Source: Arthrobacter sp. AQ5-05 (GTDB taxonomy: Bacteria > Actinomycetota > Actinomycetes > Actinomycetales > Micrococcaceae). Taken from it: a stretch of DNA of 64,000 bases. Positions within the stretch are counted from its first letter, which is position 1. Each line of letters begins with the position of its first letter. Positions 9,402 through 19,058 of this stretch are shown in pieces. The stretch lies in NCBI RefSeq assembly GCF_003287975.1, contig NZ_QMKQ01000012.1, positions 59,138 through 123,137 of the forward strand, given 5' to 3'. The notes below the pieces were generated by a model. The model ran no database searches, had not been told where the DNA came from, and worked only from the letters and a program-made list of their open reading frames with translations. The position numbers were made by a program, and so were the translations under genes.

Positions 9402-9815
9402 CCCGATTGCTGATGTGGGCGGCGGAAGCAGCCGTGTCGGCGTAGCCGAGCGGTGAGGTGAAGTAACCGCCGGACCCGCTCCGGAATCTAGGACCCCGGC
9501 AGTGCTGGTCAAGGACTGTGGGTTCAGCCTCCCAGGGCTTGTGGGTGCTGAGCAATTTCGCACACCGCGTGACCCGTTTCAAGGAAAGTGCCGATTTCAA
9601 GGTGATGAGCAGGTCGACATTCCCACCCAGATCCCCGCCCATCCTCAGGATCTTGGAATCGGATTCCTTCCGGGGTTCCCGCAAGCAGTCGTAGACGCCT
9701 CCCTCTACCCGGCCAGGACCTTGCGACGGGACTTGGTGGAGAACACCAGACGGTACAGCAGGCGGGTGCCGGCATTCGAATGAGATTCGAAGACCACCCC
9801 ATTCATGTCTTTCAT
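9402..9815 (-). pseudogene. IS200/IS605 family transposase TnpA remnant
   Basis: Pieces of a HUH/Y1 transposase are spread over three frames. The N-terminus MKDMNGVVFESHSNAG then LLYRLVFSTKSRRKVLAG (9705-9815) matches the opening beta strand and KYRRKVL motif of TnpA. Later pieces include NVDLLI, where HVHLL is expected, and SGSGGYFTSPLGYAD, where the W-S-x-SYF-x-S-x-G-G motif is expected. The HUH metal site and probably the catalytic tyrosine are lost, so this is inactive. Confidence 0.65.
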
Positions 9816-9945
9816 TCGGATCTTACTTCGGGTATGAGGTGGGCAAGATTCCCATTGGATCGGTGGTGGGAAACAACGTGACCACGAACAAAGCCGGCAC
9901 GGCCCCCGGGTCAGCGACCAAGCCCGGCTGACGAAGGACGCCGCC

Positions 9946-10789
9946 ATGGCCGCCACGCGGAAAACCACCCTCACCAAGCGCGCCACACAGGTCTGCCGCG
10001 TGTACGACCTGAAAATCGTGGCCAACAAACCCACCTCCACCCAGCGCAAGGCCCTGAAGATGGTGTTCGTCGAGGCCAAATGGATCCGCAACGCCGCACT
10101 GGGCCACCCGGTCGGGCCCCTGGCCTACGAGCGGGGTTCCACCCTCACCGTCCTGCCCAAGGACCGCACCCCGGTGGAGCGCGCCTTTCGGTTCCTGGAC
10201 TCGCAGATGAAGCAGTCCACCCTGACCCAGGTGCGCTAAGACCTCAAGGCCTTGGCCGCCGCCAAGAAACGCGGGCGCAAGGTCGGCCGGCTGGGCTTCT
10301 GCACCGAGGTCACTTCCCTGGATTTGAAAGCAGCACGGGATCACCTACCGCTTCGATGCCAAGAAACCCGGCCGGGTCAAGATCCAGAACATCCCCCGCC
10401 GGCTCAGGATACGCGGACAATCCCAATTCACCGATGACCACGAATGCGCCAACGCCAAGCTTGTTGACCACGACCGGGTCACTGTCCTGCCCCGGCGCAT
10501 GGCCACCACGGCCACATGCGTCTGCGGGCGCAAGACCAAGACCCCGGTCGACCGACGGACCTTCACGTGCAGATTCTGCGGCTACACCGCGGACCGCGAC
10601 ACCCACGCCTCCGGGCACATGATCCGGATGGGCGCAACACTACCCGTGGAACGCAGGGAAGCAACGCGCGCGCAGACCGATACACACCGTGAGGCACAGA
10701 TGGACTTCGGATTCATCCGGGCCGAGCGGCGGTCGTTGAAACACGAAGCGCCGGGTTCTTCAGACCCGACGTGGTTCACCTTCCGGTAA
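9946..10789 (+). pseudogene. IS605-type TnpB (RNA-guided nuclease family) remnant
   Basis: Reads as a TnpB N-terminal domain (QVCRVYDLKIVANKPTSTQ, then FVEAKWIRNAAL), then an in-frame TAA after TLTQVR, then KKRGRKVGRLGF. After a frameshift come RVKIQNIPRRLRIRG and FTDDHECANAKLV. It then jumps to the C-terminal zinc-ribbon region (CVCGRKT, CRFCGYTADRDTHASGH). The whole central RuvC nuclease part that should lie between these segments is missing. The tail ERRSLKHEAPG is typical of the end of these proteins. It overlaps the ftsK stop by 14 bases. Confidence 0.8.
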
Positions 10790-13655
10790 GGTTCCAGGCG
10801 TCGTCCGACCCCTCCTCGTCCGCGCCGTCGTGGTAGTCGACCGCCTGTTCGAAGCCGTCGAGGTCCTCGGCGACCAGGTCGGTGCCGTAGTGGTTGGCGT
10901 TGGCGTTCTCCGCCAGGGCGGCCTCGGTCGCGGTCGGGACCACGTCGCCGGCGCCGGTTTCGTCCCCGCGCATCGCGGCCAGGACCTCGGGCAGGTCGTC
11001 GGGCTTGACCAGCACATCGCGGGCCTTGGAACCCTCGGAGGGTCCCACGACGCCGCGGGATTCGAGCAGGTCCATGAGCCGTCCGGCCTTGGCGAAGCCC
11101 ACGCGCAGCTTGCGCTGGAGCATCGAAGTGGAGCCGAACTGCGTGGTGACCACCAGCTCGGTGGCCTGCAGCAGCAGCTCCAAGTCGTCCCCGATGTCGT
11201 CGTCGATCTGCTTCTTTTGCACCTCGGGGGCCACGTCGTGGCGGTATTCGGCCTTCAGCTGCCCCTTGACGTGCTCAACAACGGATTGGATCTCTGATTC
11301 GGTGACCCAGGCACCCTGCACGCGCATGGGCTTGGAGGTGCCCATGGGCAGGAACAGGGCGTCGCCCTGGCCCAGCAGCTTCTCCGCGCCCGGCTGGTCC
11401 AGGACCACGCGGGAGTCGGTGACCGAGGAAGTGGCAAAGGCCATCCGCGAGGGCACGTTGGCCTTGATCAACCCGGTGACCACGTCCACGGACGGGCGCT
11501 GGGTGGCCAGCACCAGGTGGATGCCGGCGGCACGGGCCAGCTGGGTGATGCGCACGATCGAGTCTTCGACGTCGCGCGGGGCGACCATCATCAAATCGGC
11601 GAGCTCGTCGACGATGACCAACAGGTACGGGTAGGGCTTCATGATCCGCTTGGAGCCCTCGGGCGGGACGGCCTTGCCGTTGCGCACGGCCTTGTTGAAG
11701 TCGTCGATGTGCTTGTACCCGAAGTTCGCCAGGTCGTCGTAGCGGGTGTCCATCTCCTTGACCACCCACTGCAGGGCCTCGGCGGCCTTCTTCGGGTTGG
11801 TGATGATGGGGGTGATCAGGTGCGGGACGCCCTCGTAGGCGGTCAGTTCCACGCGCTTGGGGTCGACCATGACCATGCGGACCTCATCGGGGGTCGCGCG
11901 CATCAGGATCGAGGTGATCATCGAGTTCACGAACGAGGACTTGCCGGCACCGGTGGCACCCGCCACCAAGAGGTGCGGCATCTTGGCCAGGTTGGCGACC
12001 ACGAAGCCGCCCTCGACGTCCTTGCCCACGCCCATGACCATCGGGTGGTCGGTCTTGCGGGCGTTGTGGCTGCGCAAAACGTCGCCCAGCACGACAATTT
12101 CCTTGTCCGCGTTGGGGATCTCGATGCCGATCGCCGACTTGCCGGGGATCGGCGAAAGGATGCGCACGTCCGAGGAAGCGACGGCGTAGGAGATGTTCTT
12201 GGACAGGGCGGTGACGCGCTCGACCTTGGTGCCCGGGGCGAGCTCGATCTCGTAGCGGGTGACCGTCGGGCCGCGGGAGAACCCGGTGACCTTCGCGTCG
12301 ACCTTGAACTGGTCCAGGGTGTCGGTCAGCGCCGCGACGACCGCGTCGTTGGCCTCGGAGCGTTCCTTGGACGGCGGGCCGGCGGGCAGGAAGTCGGAGG
12401 CCGGCAGCGTGTAGGTGACGTCCCCCGAGAGCTGGAGCTGTTCGGTGCGCGCCGGGATCGGCGGCAGCGGGGCCGCCGCGGGGCGCGAGGGGACCTGCTC
12501 CATTGCGCCGGTGGCATCGTTGTCGTAGCTGGTCAGGTCGATGGCGCTCATGGCCTGGGTGTCGGCCTCGGGCTCGGTGCCCAGGCCCACGGATTCCATG
12601 ATGGCTGCGCGTTCGCGTTCGTCCTTGGTGGGGCGGCGCACCCCGGGGCGGATGGCCGGTTCGGAGTCGGTGTCGGCGTCGTCGGCGTAGAAGTCCATCG
12701 GGTCCACTGGTGCGCCGTGCTTGTCGGTGATGACCGCGGTGTCGTAGGCGCCCTCGCCGGTGTTGCCCAGGAGGTCCTCGGCGGCGATGGCCGCCTCGTC
12801 GCGGTCCTTGCCGAAGAGCCGCATCTTCTTGCGCGGCTTCTTCGCCGCGGCCTGTTCCTCGTAGAGGTAGGACTGGTCGTGGTCCTCGGCGCCCAGGTCC
12901 ACGCCCGTGTTGGCGCCGGCCTCGGGGGCCTGGCCCATGAGTTTCTCGTAGCCCTCGCGGAAGCGTGCGGGGATGTGCCGGAAGGGGGTGGCGGTGAGGA
13001 TCATCAGGCTCAACAGGGCCAGGGCGATCATCACGGTCATTGCGCCGGGGGCGGAGATCAGCCCGGCCAACGGGACGGTGGCCAGCGCCCCGAGCACTCC
13101 CCCGGCGCCCCAGAGGACATCGAAGGGTGCGGAGACCGGAGGAAGTCCCCCGACCACGTGGGAGATCCCGGACCCGGCCAGGGAACCGAGGGCCAGGCCG
13201 ATGCCCACGCGGTTGTTGGCGCGGTGTTCCTCGGGCCAGCGGAAGAGCCGGATGGCGCCGATGATCAGGATCGGCGGCATGAGCGCGGCCATGAACCCGA
13301 AGGTCCCCCCGGCCACGGCGTGCACGAAGCCGCCGTACCAGCCGACCCCGCGCAGCCCCCACCACTCCACGGAGGCAATGACGATGGCGATGATGACCAG
13401 GAAGAGCCCGGTTCCGTCGCGGCGCACCTCGTAGTCCGGGTGCACGTCGCGGCCGATCTTGCGGAAGGCCCCGCCGGTGACACGCGCGATGCCCATCCAG
13501 GCAGAACGCACCATGCGCACCGGCAGCGGGAAGTCGTGTTCGATCGCTGCGGGGGTGCTCTTGGAGTTTCTGGTCGTCTTGGCGGAGGAGTTCGAGGCAC
13601 GCGGTTTGCGCGTGGTCGTTTTCCCCTCGCCTTGCGAGGAAGTACGTGGGGCCAT
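10776..13655 (-). CDS. ftsK: DNA translocase FtsK/SpoIIIE
   Basis: Septum-anchored ATPase that pumps chromosome DNA through the closing division site. The 959-residue product begins with a basic tail, followed by about four membrane segments (residues 85-260). An acidic linker of variable sequence runs to about 430. The motor has Walker A GATGAGKS (about 560-567) and Walker B LLVIVDELADLMM. A C-terminal gamma winged helix (about 860-925, SMLQRKLRVGFAKAGRLMDLLE) reads KOPS-like sites. The last codons, DDAWNLTGR, appear intact although the neighbouring TnpB remnant overlaps the stop. Confidence 0.95.
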   Translation of the reverse strand: MAPRTSSQGEGKTTTRKPRASNSSAKTTRNSKSTPAAIEHDFPLPVRMVRSAWMGIARVTGGAFRKIGRDVHPDYEVRRDGTGLFLVIIAIVIASVEWWGLRGVGWYGGFVHAVAGGTFGFMAALMPPILIIGAIRLFRWPEEHRANNRVGIGLALGSLAGSGISHVVGGLPPVSAPFDVLWGAGGVLGALATVPLAGLISAPGAMTVMIALALLSLMILTATPFRHIPARFREGYEKLMGQAPEAGANTGVDLGAEDHDQSYLYEEQAAAKKPRKKMRLFGKDRDEAAIAAEDLLGNTGEGAYDTAVITDKHGAPVDPMDFYADDADTDSEPAIRPGVRRPTKDERERAAIMESVGLGTEPEADTQAMSAIDLTSYDNDATGAMEQVPSRPAAAPLPPIPARTEQLQLSGDVTYTLPASDFLPAGPPSKERSEANDAVVAALTDTLDQFKVDAKVTGFSRGPTVTRYEIELAPGTKVERVTALSKNISYAVASSDVRILSPIPGKSAIGIEIPNADKEIVVLGDVLRSHNARKTDHPMVMGVGKDVEGGFVVANLAKMPHLLVAGATGAGKSSFVNSMITSILMRATPDEVRMVMVDPKRVELTAYEGVPHLITPIITNPKKAAEALQWVVKEMDTRYDDLANFGYKHIDDFNKAVRNGKAVPPEGSKRIMKPYPYLLVIVDELADLMMVAPRDVEDSIVRITQLARAAGIHLVLATQRPSVDVVTGLIKANVPSRMAFATSSVTDSRVVLDQPGAEKLLGQGDALFLPMGTSKPMRVQGAWVTESEIQSVVEHVKGQLKAEYRHDVAPEVQKKQIDDDIGDDLELLLQATELVVTTQFGSTSMLQRKLRVGFAKAGRLMDLLESRGVVGPSEGSKARDVLVKPDDLPEVLAAMRGDETGAGDVVPTATEAALAENANANHYGTDLVAEDLDGFEQAVDYHDGADEEGSDDAWNLTGR

Positions 13656-13822
13656 GGCTCTAGGGTATCGCCCACGGGTGCCCGAACCCCGAATTTACAC
13701 GGTTCGACGGGGAACCGGGGCGCTGGAGAATCGTCACAGCCCGGGTGCGGGCAGCTTCCCGAGCGAGCCGGGCGGACTGGTTCCCGATTCCCGTAGCGCG
13801 GGGCGCGATTCGGTGTCCGGGG

Positions 13823-14314
13823 TCAGCGGCCATGGGCGTCGATGAGGATGTCAAGCTCGTGCCGGTTGGCGATGGCGTCGGCGAGCAGCCCTCGCATCAC
13901 CACCAGCAGCAGCGCCAGGGCGCTGCCGCCGAGCAGCACGGCCCCGAGTGCCAGCAGCACTCCCGGTCCGCCCAGGCCGACGATGAACAGCAGGTGGAAC
14001 ATCACCAGGGCAGGGATGGCGGTTGCCGTGGCCAGGCAGGCGATGACCGCATTGACCCATCCCACGGCACCGTCGGTGAAGATGTTCCCGGTCGCCACGA
14101 GCGAGACCAGGCGCCAGACCGGCACCAGTCCGAGCTCGAGCACGACCAGGGAAAGGATGCCCGCCACCGAGTACGGCAGCACCAGGTGCGCGACCACGGG
14201 GAACTCGACGCCCGTTTCCGAGGCGATGACCGGAACCAGGAATTGGCCCAGCAGCAGGCAGAGCCCGACCAGGACCAGCGTGAAGCGCAAAAGATCGTTC
14301 GAGAACCTGTCCAT
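13823..14314 (-). CDS. DUF2975 family membrane protein
   Basis: Predicted integral membrane protein of 163 residues with four hydrophobic segments (about 9-30, 45-67, 93-115 and 125-145) and a conserved-looking GNIFTDGAVGWVNAV between segments 2 and 3. This pattern is that of DUF2975, a family of unknown function often paired with a small XRE regulator, but none is adjacent here. The frame is open to 14422. I prefer the ATG at 14314 (MDRFSNDLL) because it avoids overlap with the lipoprotein gene and starts just before segment 1. Confidence 0.7.
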   Translation of the reverse strand: MDRFSNDLLRFTLVLVGLCLLLGQFLVPVIASETGVEFPVVAHLVLPYSVAGILSLVVLELGLVPVWRLVSLVATGNIFTDGAVGWVNAVIACLATATAIPALVMFHLLFIVGLGGPGVLLALGAVLLGGSALALLLVVMRGLLADAIANRHELDILIDAHGR

Positions 14315-14402
14315 GCCCCGGGTCTTGGACGGAACCGGGCCCGAAGCAATGGTCCGGAGGTACCGCCTTGCGTACCCGGGTGCTCCCGTGGGTGGCTCCA
14401 GG

Positions 14403-15620
14403 TCAGTCGGGGCGCACTGCAAGGTCCCGGAGCGCCAGCCCGGTTCCGAGCGCCTTGGCGACAGCCGGCAGCTCGAAGCGCCGCAATTCCTCCCCGGTGG
14501 TCCTGTCGTATTGGACGAACGAAACGGTCCTTCCGTCGGGGCCCGTGGTCATCACGGCAATCGACGTGGGTGTGAATTCAACCGAATTTTGCGAGGAACG
14601 GTCGGCGTAGCCGTCCGCCGCAAGGGCAAAGAGGACCACGGTGCGGCCGGTTCCAAGACTGGTGGACATCACCCGCCCGTCAATGGCGACCCAGTCAAGG
14701 TTGCCCTCCCGCACCGATTCCCTGGAATATCCCTGGTTTTGGAACCCGAGGTCGCCGTGTTCGAGGGCAGGTGTGCCCGGGGAAAGGACGATGTCATGCT
14801 GCGTGAAGGAAGCCGTAGCAACATCCCAGGAGCGAATGACCGGCTTCGGGATGCCGGCTGTGTCGTATGTGGTCGCCAGGTGGTGCAGCTTCCCCTCGAC
14901 GCATGGTGCATCCGTTGCGTCCTGGGAGCTTTCGTCGACTTCCCGGATGCCGACGACGTCCTCGGCCCCGTCCGGGGTTCCGCTCAAGCGGCTGAGCATC
15001 AGGCTGCGGTACGAGTACTCCCCCATGGGTGTGTGGCCGAGCCGTGCGGCTTCCTGGGCGTATGGCCCCGTGGGCTCCGCCAACCCAACGAGCGTCCCGT
15101 CGCAGTACCCGGTGACCTGGTAGAAGCCTTTCACGTCCCGAAGCGTCGACCCGTCGGCGGAGGATGCGACGGCCTGTTCGGTGTATCCGTTCTCGCTGGA
15201 TCCTTCGTTGTAGAGTCCAAGCGACTTTCCGGCGCCCAGGCCCGACATCGCCTGCTGGAAGTCTGTCTTGGTGCTGGGCACGGCGCGGAGCGTGTCTTGC
15301 AGGTGGTAGTCGTTGGCGGTGTCGGCGAACACCAGCCCGTGTTCCGACCAGTCGACCTGGGCATTGTCCATGCCGGAGGTCTCCAACGCCCGCAGTTCCC
15401 CGTCCCCGTCGACGAGAACGAGGTAGCCGTTGGGCCCGCTCCGGCGGAATTCACGTGACTGGCGGCTGAGGTAGAAGGCGGCGACGCTGCCCTCAAGGTT
15501 CATTTCCTGGCCGTCAACGACGGCTTTCTTCAACGGTTCGGTACCCGGTAGGCCGCATCCGGTCGTGGCGAGCACCAGCATCAGCGGAAGGAACAGTCGG
15601 GCTTTTCTGCGTGCAAACAT
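14403..15620 (-). CDS. Putative lipoprotein of unknown function
   Basis: 405 residues with a clear lipoprotein signal: basic MFARRKAR, a hydrophobic core and the lipobox LATTGC (Cys22). The mature part is rich in beta-strand-like segments with alternating Gly-Asp and Trp residues (VLVDGDGELRALE, VDWSEHGLVFAD, SWDVATASFTQHDI), suggesting a beta-propeller. I do not recognise a family. Its ATG is preceded by the decayed DUF2252 gene and followed after 88 bases by the DUF2975 gene on the same strand. Confidence 0.75.
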   Translation of the reverse strand: MFARRKARLFLPLMLVLATTGCGLPGTEPLKKAVVDGQEMNLEGSVAAFYLSRQSREFRRSGPNGYLVLVDGDGELRALETSGMDNAQVDWSEHGLVFADTANDYHLQDTLRAVPSTKTDFQQAMSGLGAGKSLGLYNEGSSENGYTEQAVASSADGSTLRDVKGFYQVTGYCDGTLVGLAEPTGPYAQEAARLGHTPMGEYSYRSLMLSRLSGTPDGAEDVVGIREVDESSQDATDAPCVEGKLHHLATTYDTAGIPKPVIRSWDVATASFTQHDIVLSPGTPALEHGDLGFQNQGYSRESVREGNLDWVAIDGRVMSTSLGTGRTVVLFALAADGYADRSSQNSVEFTPTSIAVMTTGPDGRTVSFVQYDRTTGEELRRFELPAVAKALGTGLALRDLAVRPD

Positions 15621-15823
15621 CCGGGCTCGTTTCGTTCAGGCGTCGGGCCCTCCCACTGGGCATTCCACCAAGGGCGCGGGATCTTGCCAGGCACCCCGTC
15701 TTGGTCCTCCGGCAAGGATTTCATGAAAGGACGCCAAACCCGTCGCCACATGGGGTGTTTCGCCTGAAAGATCCCTGGCATGATCCTGGGAAAAGCCTCC
15801 TTGCGCTGCCTGCACCCTCCGGC

Positions 15824-17197
15824 TCAGCCGGCCACGGGCCCGGCCTGCACCTGCTCGCGCAACGCTTCGTAGTCGGCCAGGGATTACTTGGCGTGGGCAA
15901 TCGACCAGGCGGCAATCGCCGTGTCGAACGCGTCGCCTGCACCCAGGTAGCCGGCGATGAACGCCGCGTTGGGGCTTTGGGGGTGCGCGCGGCCCAGGGT
16001 GACGGCACAGGGTGGCGGCCCAGGCGTCCACGTAGTCGGTGAACAAGCCGGCATCGAGGGCCTCGAGGTCGAAGAAGATGTTGCGGTCGTGGAACTGGCG
16101 AAGGTGGTAGGCACGCTCGTCACGGGTGACGAAGCCGGGGAACGGGTCGGACACTGCCTGCAGGATCCGTTGGCTGGTGCACACGCGGAACCCGGGACCG
16201 TCGGTGCCCGCCCGTTCCCCGATCGCGGGGGGGGGCCGATGCCGCCGTACTCGTTGACCACCGACCTGCCTGCCTGCTTCATCTGGAGCACCAGGGGGTT
16301 CCTGGTTCGGCCCCTCGAAGATCGCGATGTGTCACCGGATGCCGACGCTGCCGACCCCGAGCACCCGCCGCGCCACGTCGGCGATGCGGCAGTGCGAGTG
16401 CAGCAGAAAGATGTCGGGCGGCACGCTCTGCCGGTAGCACTCGAGAATGCGGGCGACCAGGTCTTCGGTGGCCGCGGGATCGTGCATGGGGGTTGGCGGG
16501 TCCTCAACGACCGAGAGCCTGCCGGCCGCGTCCCGGATCGTTGATTTTCCACGACGCGGCGTGCCGTGCGCTTATGCCCGGCTTTGAGTGCCTTGTCGGT
16601 GGTCTGCTGCGAACACCGGCAACGCCTGCCCCTGGACAGGTTCACGTCCCCGCTGAGGTGGAACCGTTCAAGGACATCGAGTTTGAGGAACTCTCGGGTC
16701 CCCCTCCGGCAGGACGCGGCGGCCTCGGTGGCCGCGTCCAGGACCTTCCTGGGTGAATAGCCGTGGTGTTCCCCGGCGACCACGACGCTTGCCACAAGGC
16801 GCTTCACCTCCCATTCCCAGGGCCCGGGCGCTGTTTCGCCAGAATCATTGGGGTCGAACACCATGTTGCGCTGCGGCGAGGCAAACAGGGCGAAGTTGGC
16901 CAGGTCGGCGGTCTGGAGCGCTGCCGTTCCGCGGTGGAACCCGAACGGGCTGGCAAGCATCCGCCCCATCCGCAGGGGAACCAACCCGGGGATGCGCTGC
17001 CGGTTTGGTTCGGCGATGAGCCCGAGCGGATCCCGGTCGGGCGGTGGCCTGAATTGCGCGTGGGTGCCGCGCGGAAGGAGTTTTCGGGCGGCGCGGCCGG
17101 CATCCATTTCCCCCTCGAGGGTGCGTGCCCCCGCATCCCGGAACCTGCCGGGTCCGGGCAACTCGTTCCGCGGTTCTCCTGGGGCTGCCGTTGCCAA
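15824..17197 (-). pseudogene. DUF2252 family protein, degraded
   Basis: Recognisable DUF2252 (kinase-like fold) segments are scattered through two frames. They are RAARKLLPRGTHAQF, then GLVPLRMGRMLASPFGFHRG, WEWEVKRLVASVVVAG and, in another frame, FHDRNIFFDLEALDAGLFTDY. The first frame then returns with FIAGYLGAGDAFDTAIAAWS, an internal TAA at 15884-15886 and SLADYEALREQVQAG before a final TGA at 15824. About 20 residues that would include the G-D-x-H-x-x-N-F-G motif are deleted (AALQTADLANFALF). At least two frameshifts, one stop and one deletion mark it as dead. Confidence 0.85.
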
Positions 17198-17268
17198 CGC
17201 ATCGCGGGGTCCAGTCCTCGCTGCGGCGGCGGGTTGCCCGCCGGCAGGGACCGGGCCAGTGGTCCAAA

Positions 17269-17318
17269 GACCGTGGCCACGGTCCCGCCCCCAAAAGGCA
17301 GGACCGTGGCCACGGTCC
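17269..17318. repeat. Tandem pair of identical 16-bp palindromes downstream of RNase J gene
   Basis: The self-complementary GACCGTGGCCACGGTC occurs at 17269-17284 and again at 17302-17317. The second copy extends to an 18-bp perfect palindrome (17301-17318). The 17-base spacer contains CCCCCAAAAGG. It lies 19 bases beyond the RNase J stop on the minus strand. Either a compound terminator or a REP-like element is possible; there is no good U tract. Confidence 0.7.
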
Positions 17319-17336
17319 GGTTGTCGTGCTTCGGGC

Positions 17337-19043
17337 CTACGCCTCGAGCACGACCGGAACGATCATGGGCTTGCGGCGCAGCTTGCGCGACACCCACGAG
17401 CCGATGACCCGGCGGACGATCTGCTGCAGCTGGGCCGTGGTGTGCGTCGGGTTGTTGCGCACCGCGTCCTCGATGGCTTCGGCGATCTTCGGCTTGATCT
17501 CGTCAAAGACGTTGTCGTCCTCGGCCACGCCGCGGGCGTGGATCTCGGGTCCGGAGATCAGCTTGCCGGTCTGGCGGTTGATCACCGAGATGATCGAGAT
17601 GAAGCCCTCTTCGGCCAGCGTGACGCGGTCCTTGAGGTCGTCGTCCGTGATGGTGCCGACCTTGGAGCCGTCCACGTAGACGAACCCGCAGTCGACCTGG
17701 CCCACGAGCTTGGCCACGCCGTCCTTGAGGTCCACGACCGAGCCGTCCTCGGTGAGCAGCACGTTCTCCGCCGGCACGCCGGACTGGGCGGCCAGGCGGG
17801 CGTTGGCGATCAGGTGGCGGGTTTCGCCGTGGATCGGCATCACGTTCAGCGGCTGCAGGATGTTGTAGCAGTACAGCAGCTCGCCGGCCGAGGCGTGGCC
17901 CGAGACGTGGATCTTGGCCATGCCCTTGTGGATGACGTCCGCGCCCAGGCGCATCAGGCCGTTGATCACGCGGAACACCGAGTTCTCGTTGCCCGGGATC
18001 AGCGAGGAGGCCAGGATGACGGTGTCGCCCGGGCCGACCTGGATGCGGTGGTCGCCGGTGGCCATGCGCGAGAGCGCGGCCATCGGTTCGCCCTGCGAAC
18101 CGGTGGACATCAGCACGACCTTGTTGTCCGGCAGCTTGTCCACGTTCTTCATGTCCACCAGGATCCCGGCGGGGATGTGCAGGTAGCCAAGCTTCTCGGC
18201 GATGGTCATGTTGCGCACCATGGAACGGCCGATGAAGGCGACCTTGCGCCCGTGCACCTGGGCGGCGTCGATGACCTGCTGCACGCGGTGCATGTGCGAG
18301 GAGAACGAGGCGACGATGATGCGCTTGCGCGCCCGGCCGAAGAGGGCCTCGAGCACCGGGCCGATTTCCTTCTCGGCAGTGGTGAAGCCGGGAACGTCCG
18401 CGTTGGTGGAGTCGGGCATGAACAGGTCGACGCCCTCGTCTGCCAGGCGGGCGAAGTGGCGCAGGTCGGTGATGCGGCCGTCCAGCGGCAGCTGGTCCAT
18501 CTTGAAGTCGCCGGTGTGCAGCACGTTGCCTGCATCCGTGCGGATGAACACGGCAAGCGCGTCCGGGATCGAGTGGTTGACGGCAATGAACTCGGTCTCG
18601 AACGGGCCGAAGGTCTCCACATCGCCCTCGACAACCTGGCGCAGCACCGGCTTGATGCGGTGCTCCTCCAGCTTGGCCGAGATCAGCGCGAGGGTCAGGC
18701 GCGAGCCGATCAGCGGGATGTCCCCGCGCAGGCGCAAAAGGTACGGTACGGCACCGATGTGGTCCTCGTGCCCGTGGGTGAGCACGAGGCCGACGACGTC
18801 ATCGAGGCGGTCCTTGATGTAGCTGAAATCGGGCAGGATGACGTCCACGCCCGGCTGGTGCTCCTCGGGGAAGAGCAGTCCGCAGTCGACGATCAGCAGC
18901 TTGCCGTCGATTTCGAAGACGGCCATGTTCCGCCCGATCTCGCCCAGGCCACCGAGCGGCACGATGCGCAAGGTGCCCGGCTTGAGCTTGGGCGGAAGGT
19001 TGTGGAGCACCGTATCGGTGACCACTGAAGTGGAATCGGTCAT
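17337..19043 (-). CDS. rnj: Ribonuclease J
   Basis: Metallo-beta-lactamase/beta-CASP ribonuclease with 5'-3' exo- and endonuclease activity in mRNA decay and rRNA maturation. In the 568-residue product the zinc site is HGHEDH (90-95), and LHTGDFKMD and VSGHAS carry further ligands. The beta-CASP domain includes PDSTNAD and ASFSSHMHRVQQ. The C-terminal domain begins around residue 460. Placement directly downstream of dapA (15 bases) is conserved in actinobacteria. The gene ends close to a pair of palindromes that may form its 3' structure. Confidence 0.95.
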   Translation of the reverse strand: MTDSTSVVTDTVLHNLPPKLKPGTLRIVPLGGLGEIGRNMAVFEIDGKLLIVDCGLLFPEEHQPGVDVILPDFSYIKDRLDDVVGLVLTHGHEDHIGAVPYLLRLRGDIPLIGSRLTLALISAKLEEHRIKPVLRQVVEGDVETFGPFETEFIAVNHSIPDALAVFIRTDAGNVLHTGDFKMDQLPLDGRITDLRHFARLADEGVDLFMPDSTNADVPGFTTAEKEIGPVLEALFGRARKRIIVASFSSHMHRVQQVIDAAQVHGRKVAFIGRSMVRNMTIAEKLGYLHIPAGILVDMKNVDKLPDNKVVLMSTGSQGEPMAALSRMATGDHRIQVGPGDTVILASSLIPGNENSVFRVINGLMRLGADVIHKGMAKIHVSGHASAGELLYCYNILQPLNVMPIHGETRHLIANARLAAQSGVPAENVLLTEDGSVVDLKDGVAKLVGQVDCGFVYVDGSKVGTITDDDLKDRVTLAEEGFISIISVINRQTGKLISGPEIHARGVAEDDNVFDEIKPKIAEAIEDAVRNNPTHTTAQLQQIVRRVIGSWVSRKLRRKPMIVPVVLEA

Positions 19044-19058
19044 GAATGAATTACCTTT

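Larger units (their letters stand above)
9402..10789. mobile_element. Decayed IS605-type element (divergent tnpA and tnpB remnants)
   Basis: A degenerate Y1 transposase gene on the minus strand and a degenerate tnpB on the plus strand lie back to back between pgsA and ftsK. Both carry multiple frame breaks. The outer ends are not defined by repeats, as usual for the IS200/IS605 group; the right side reaches into the last codons of ftsK. A small hairpin, CGGGT-TCTTCAG-ACCCG, near 10750-10768 may be the remnant of the right-end structure. Confidence 0.8.

Noticed and set aside
11517..13796. 759-codon open frame opposite ftsK
   Set aside because: Low-complexity Gly/Val/Asp/His composition typical of a shadow frame; no domain.
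16848..19028. 726-codon open frame opposite the RNase J gene
   Set aside because: Covered by the clearly coding RNase J frame; shadow composition.
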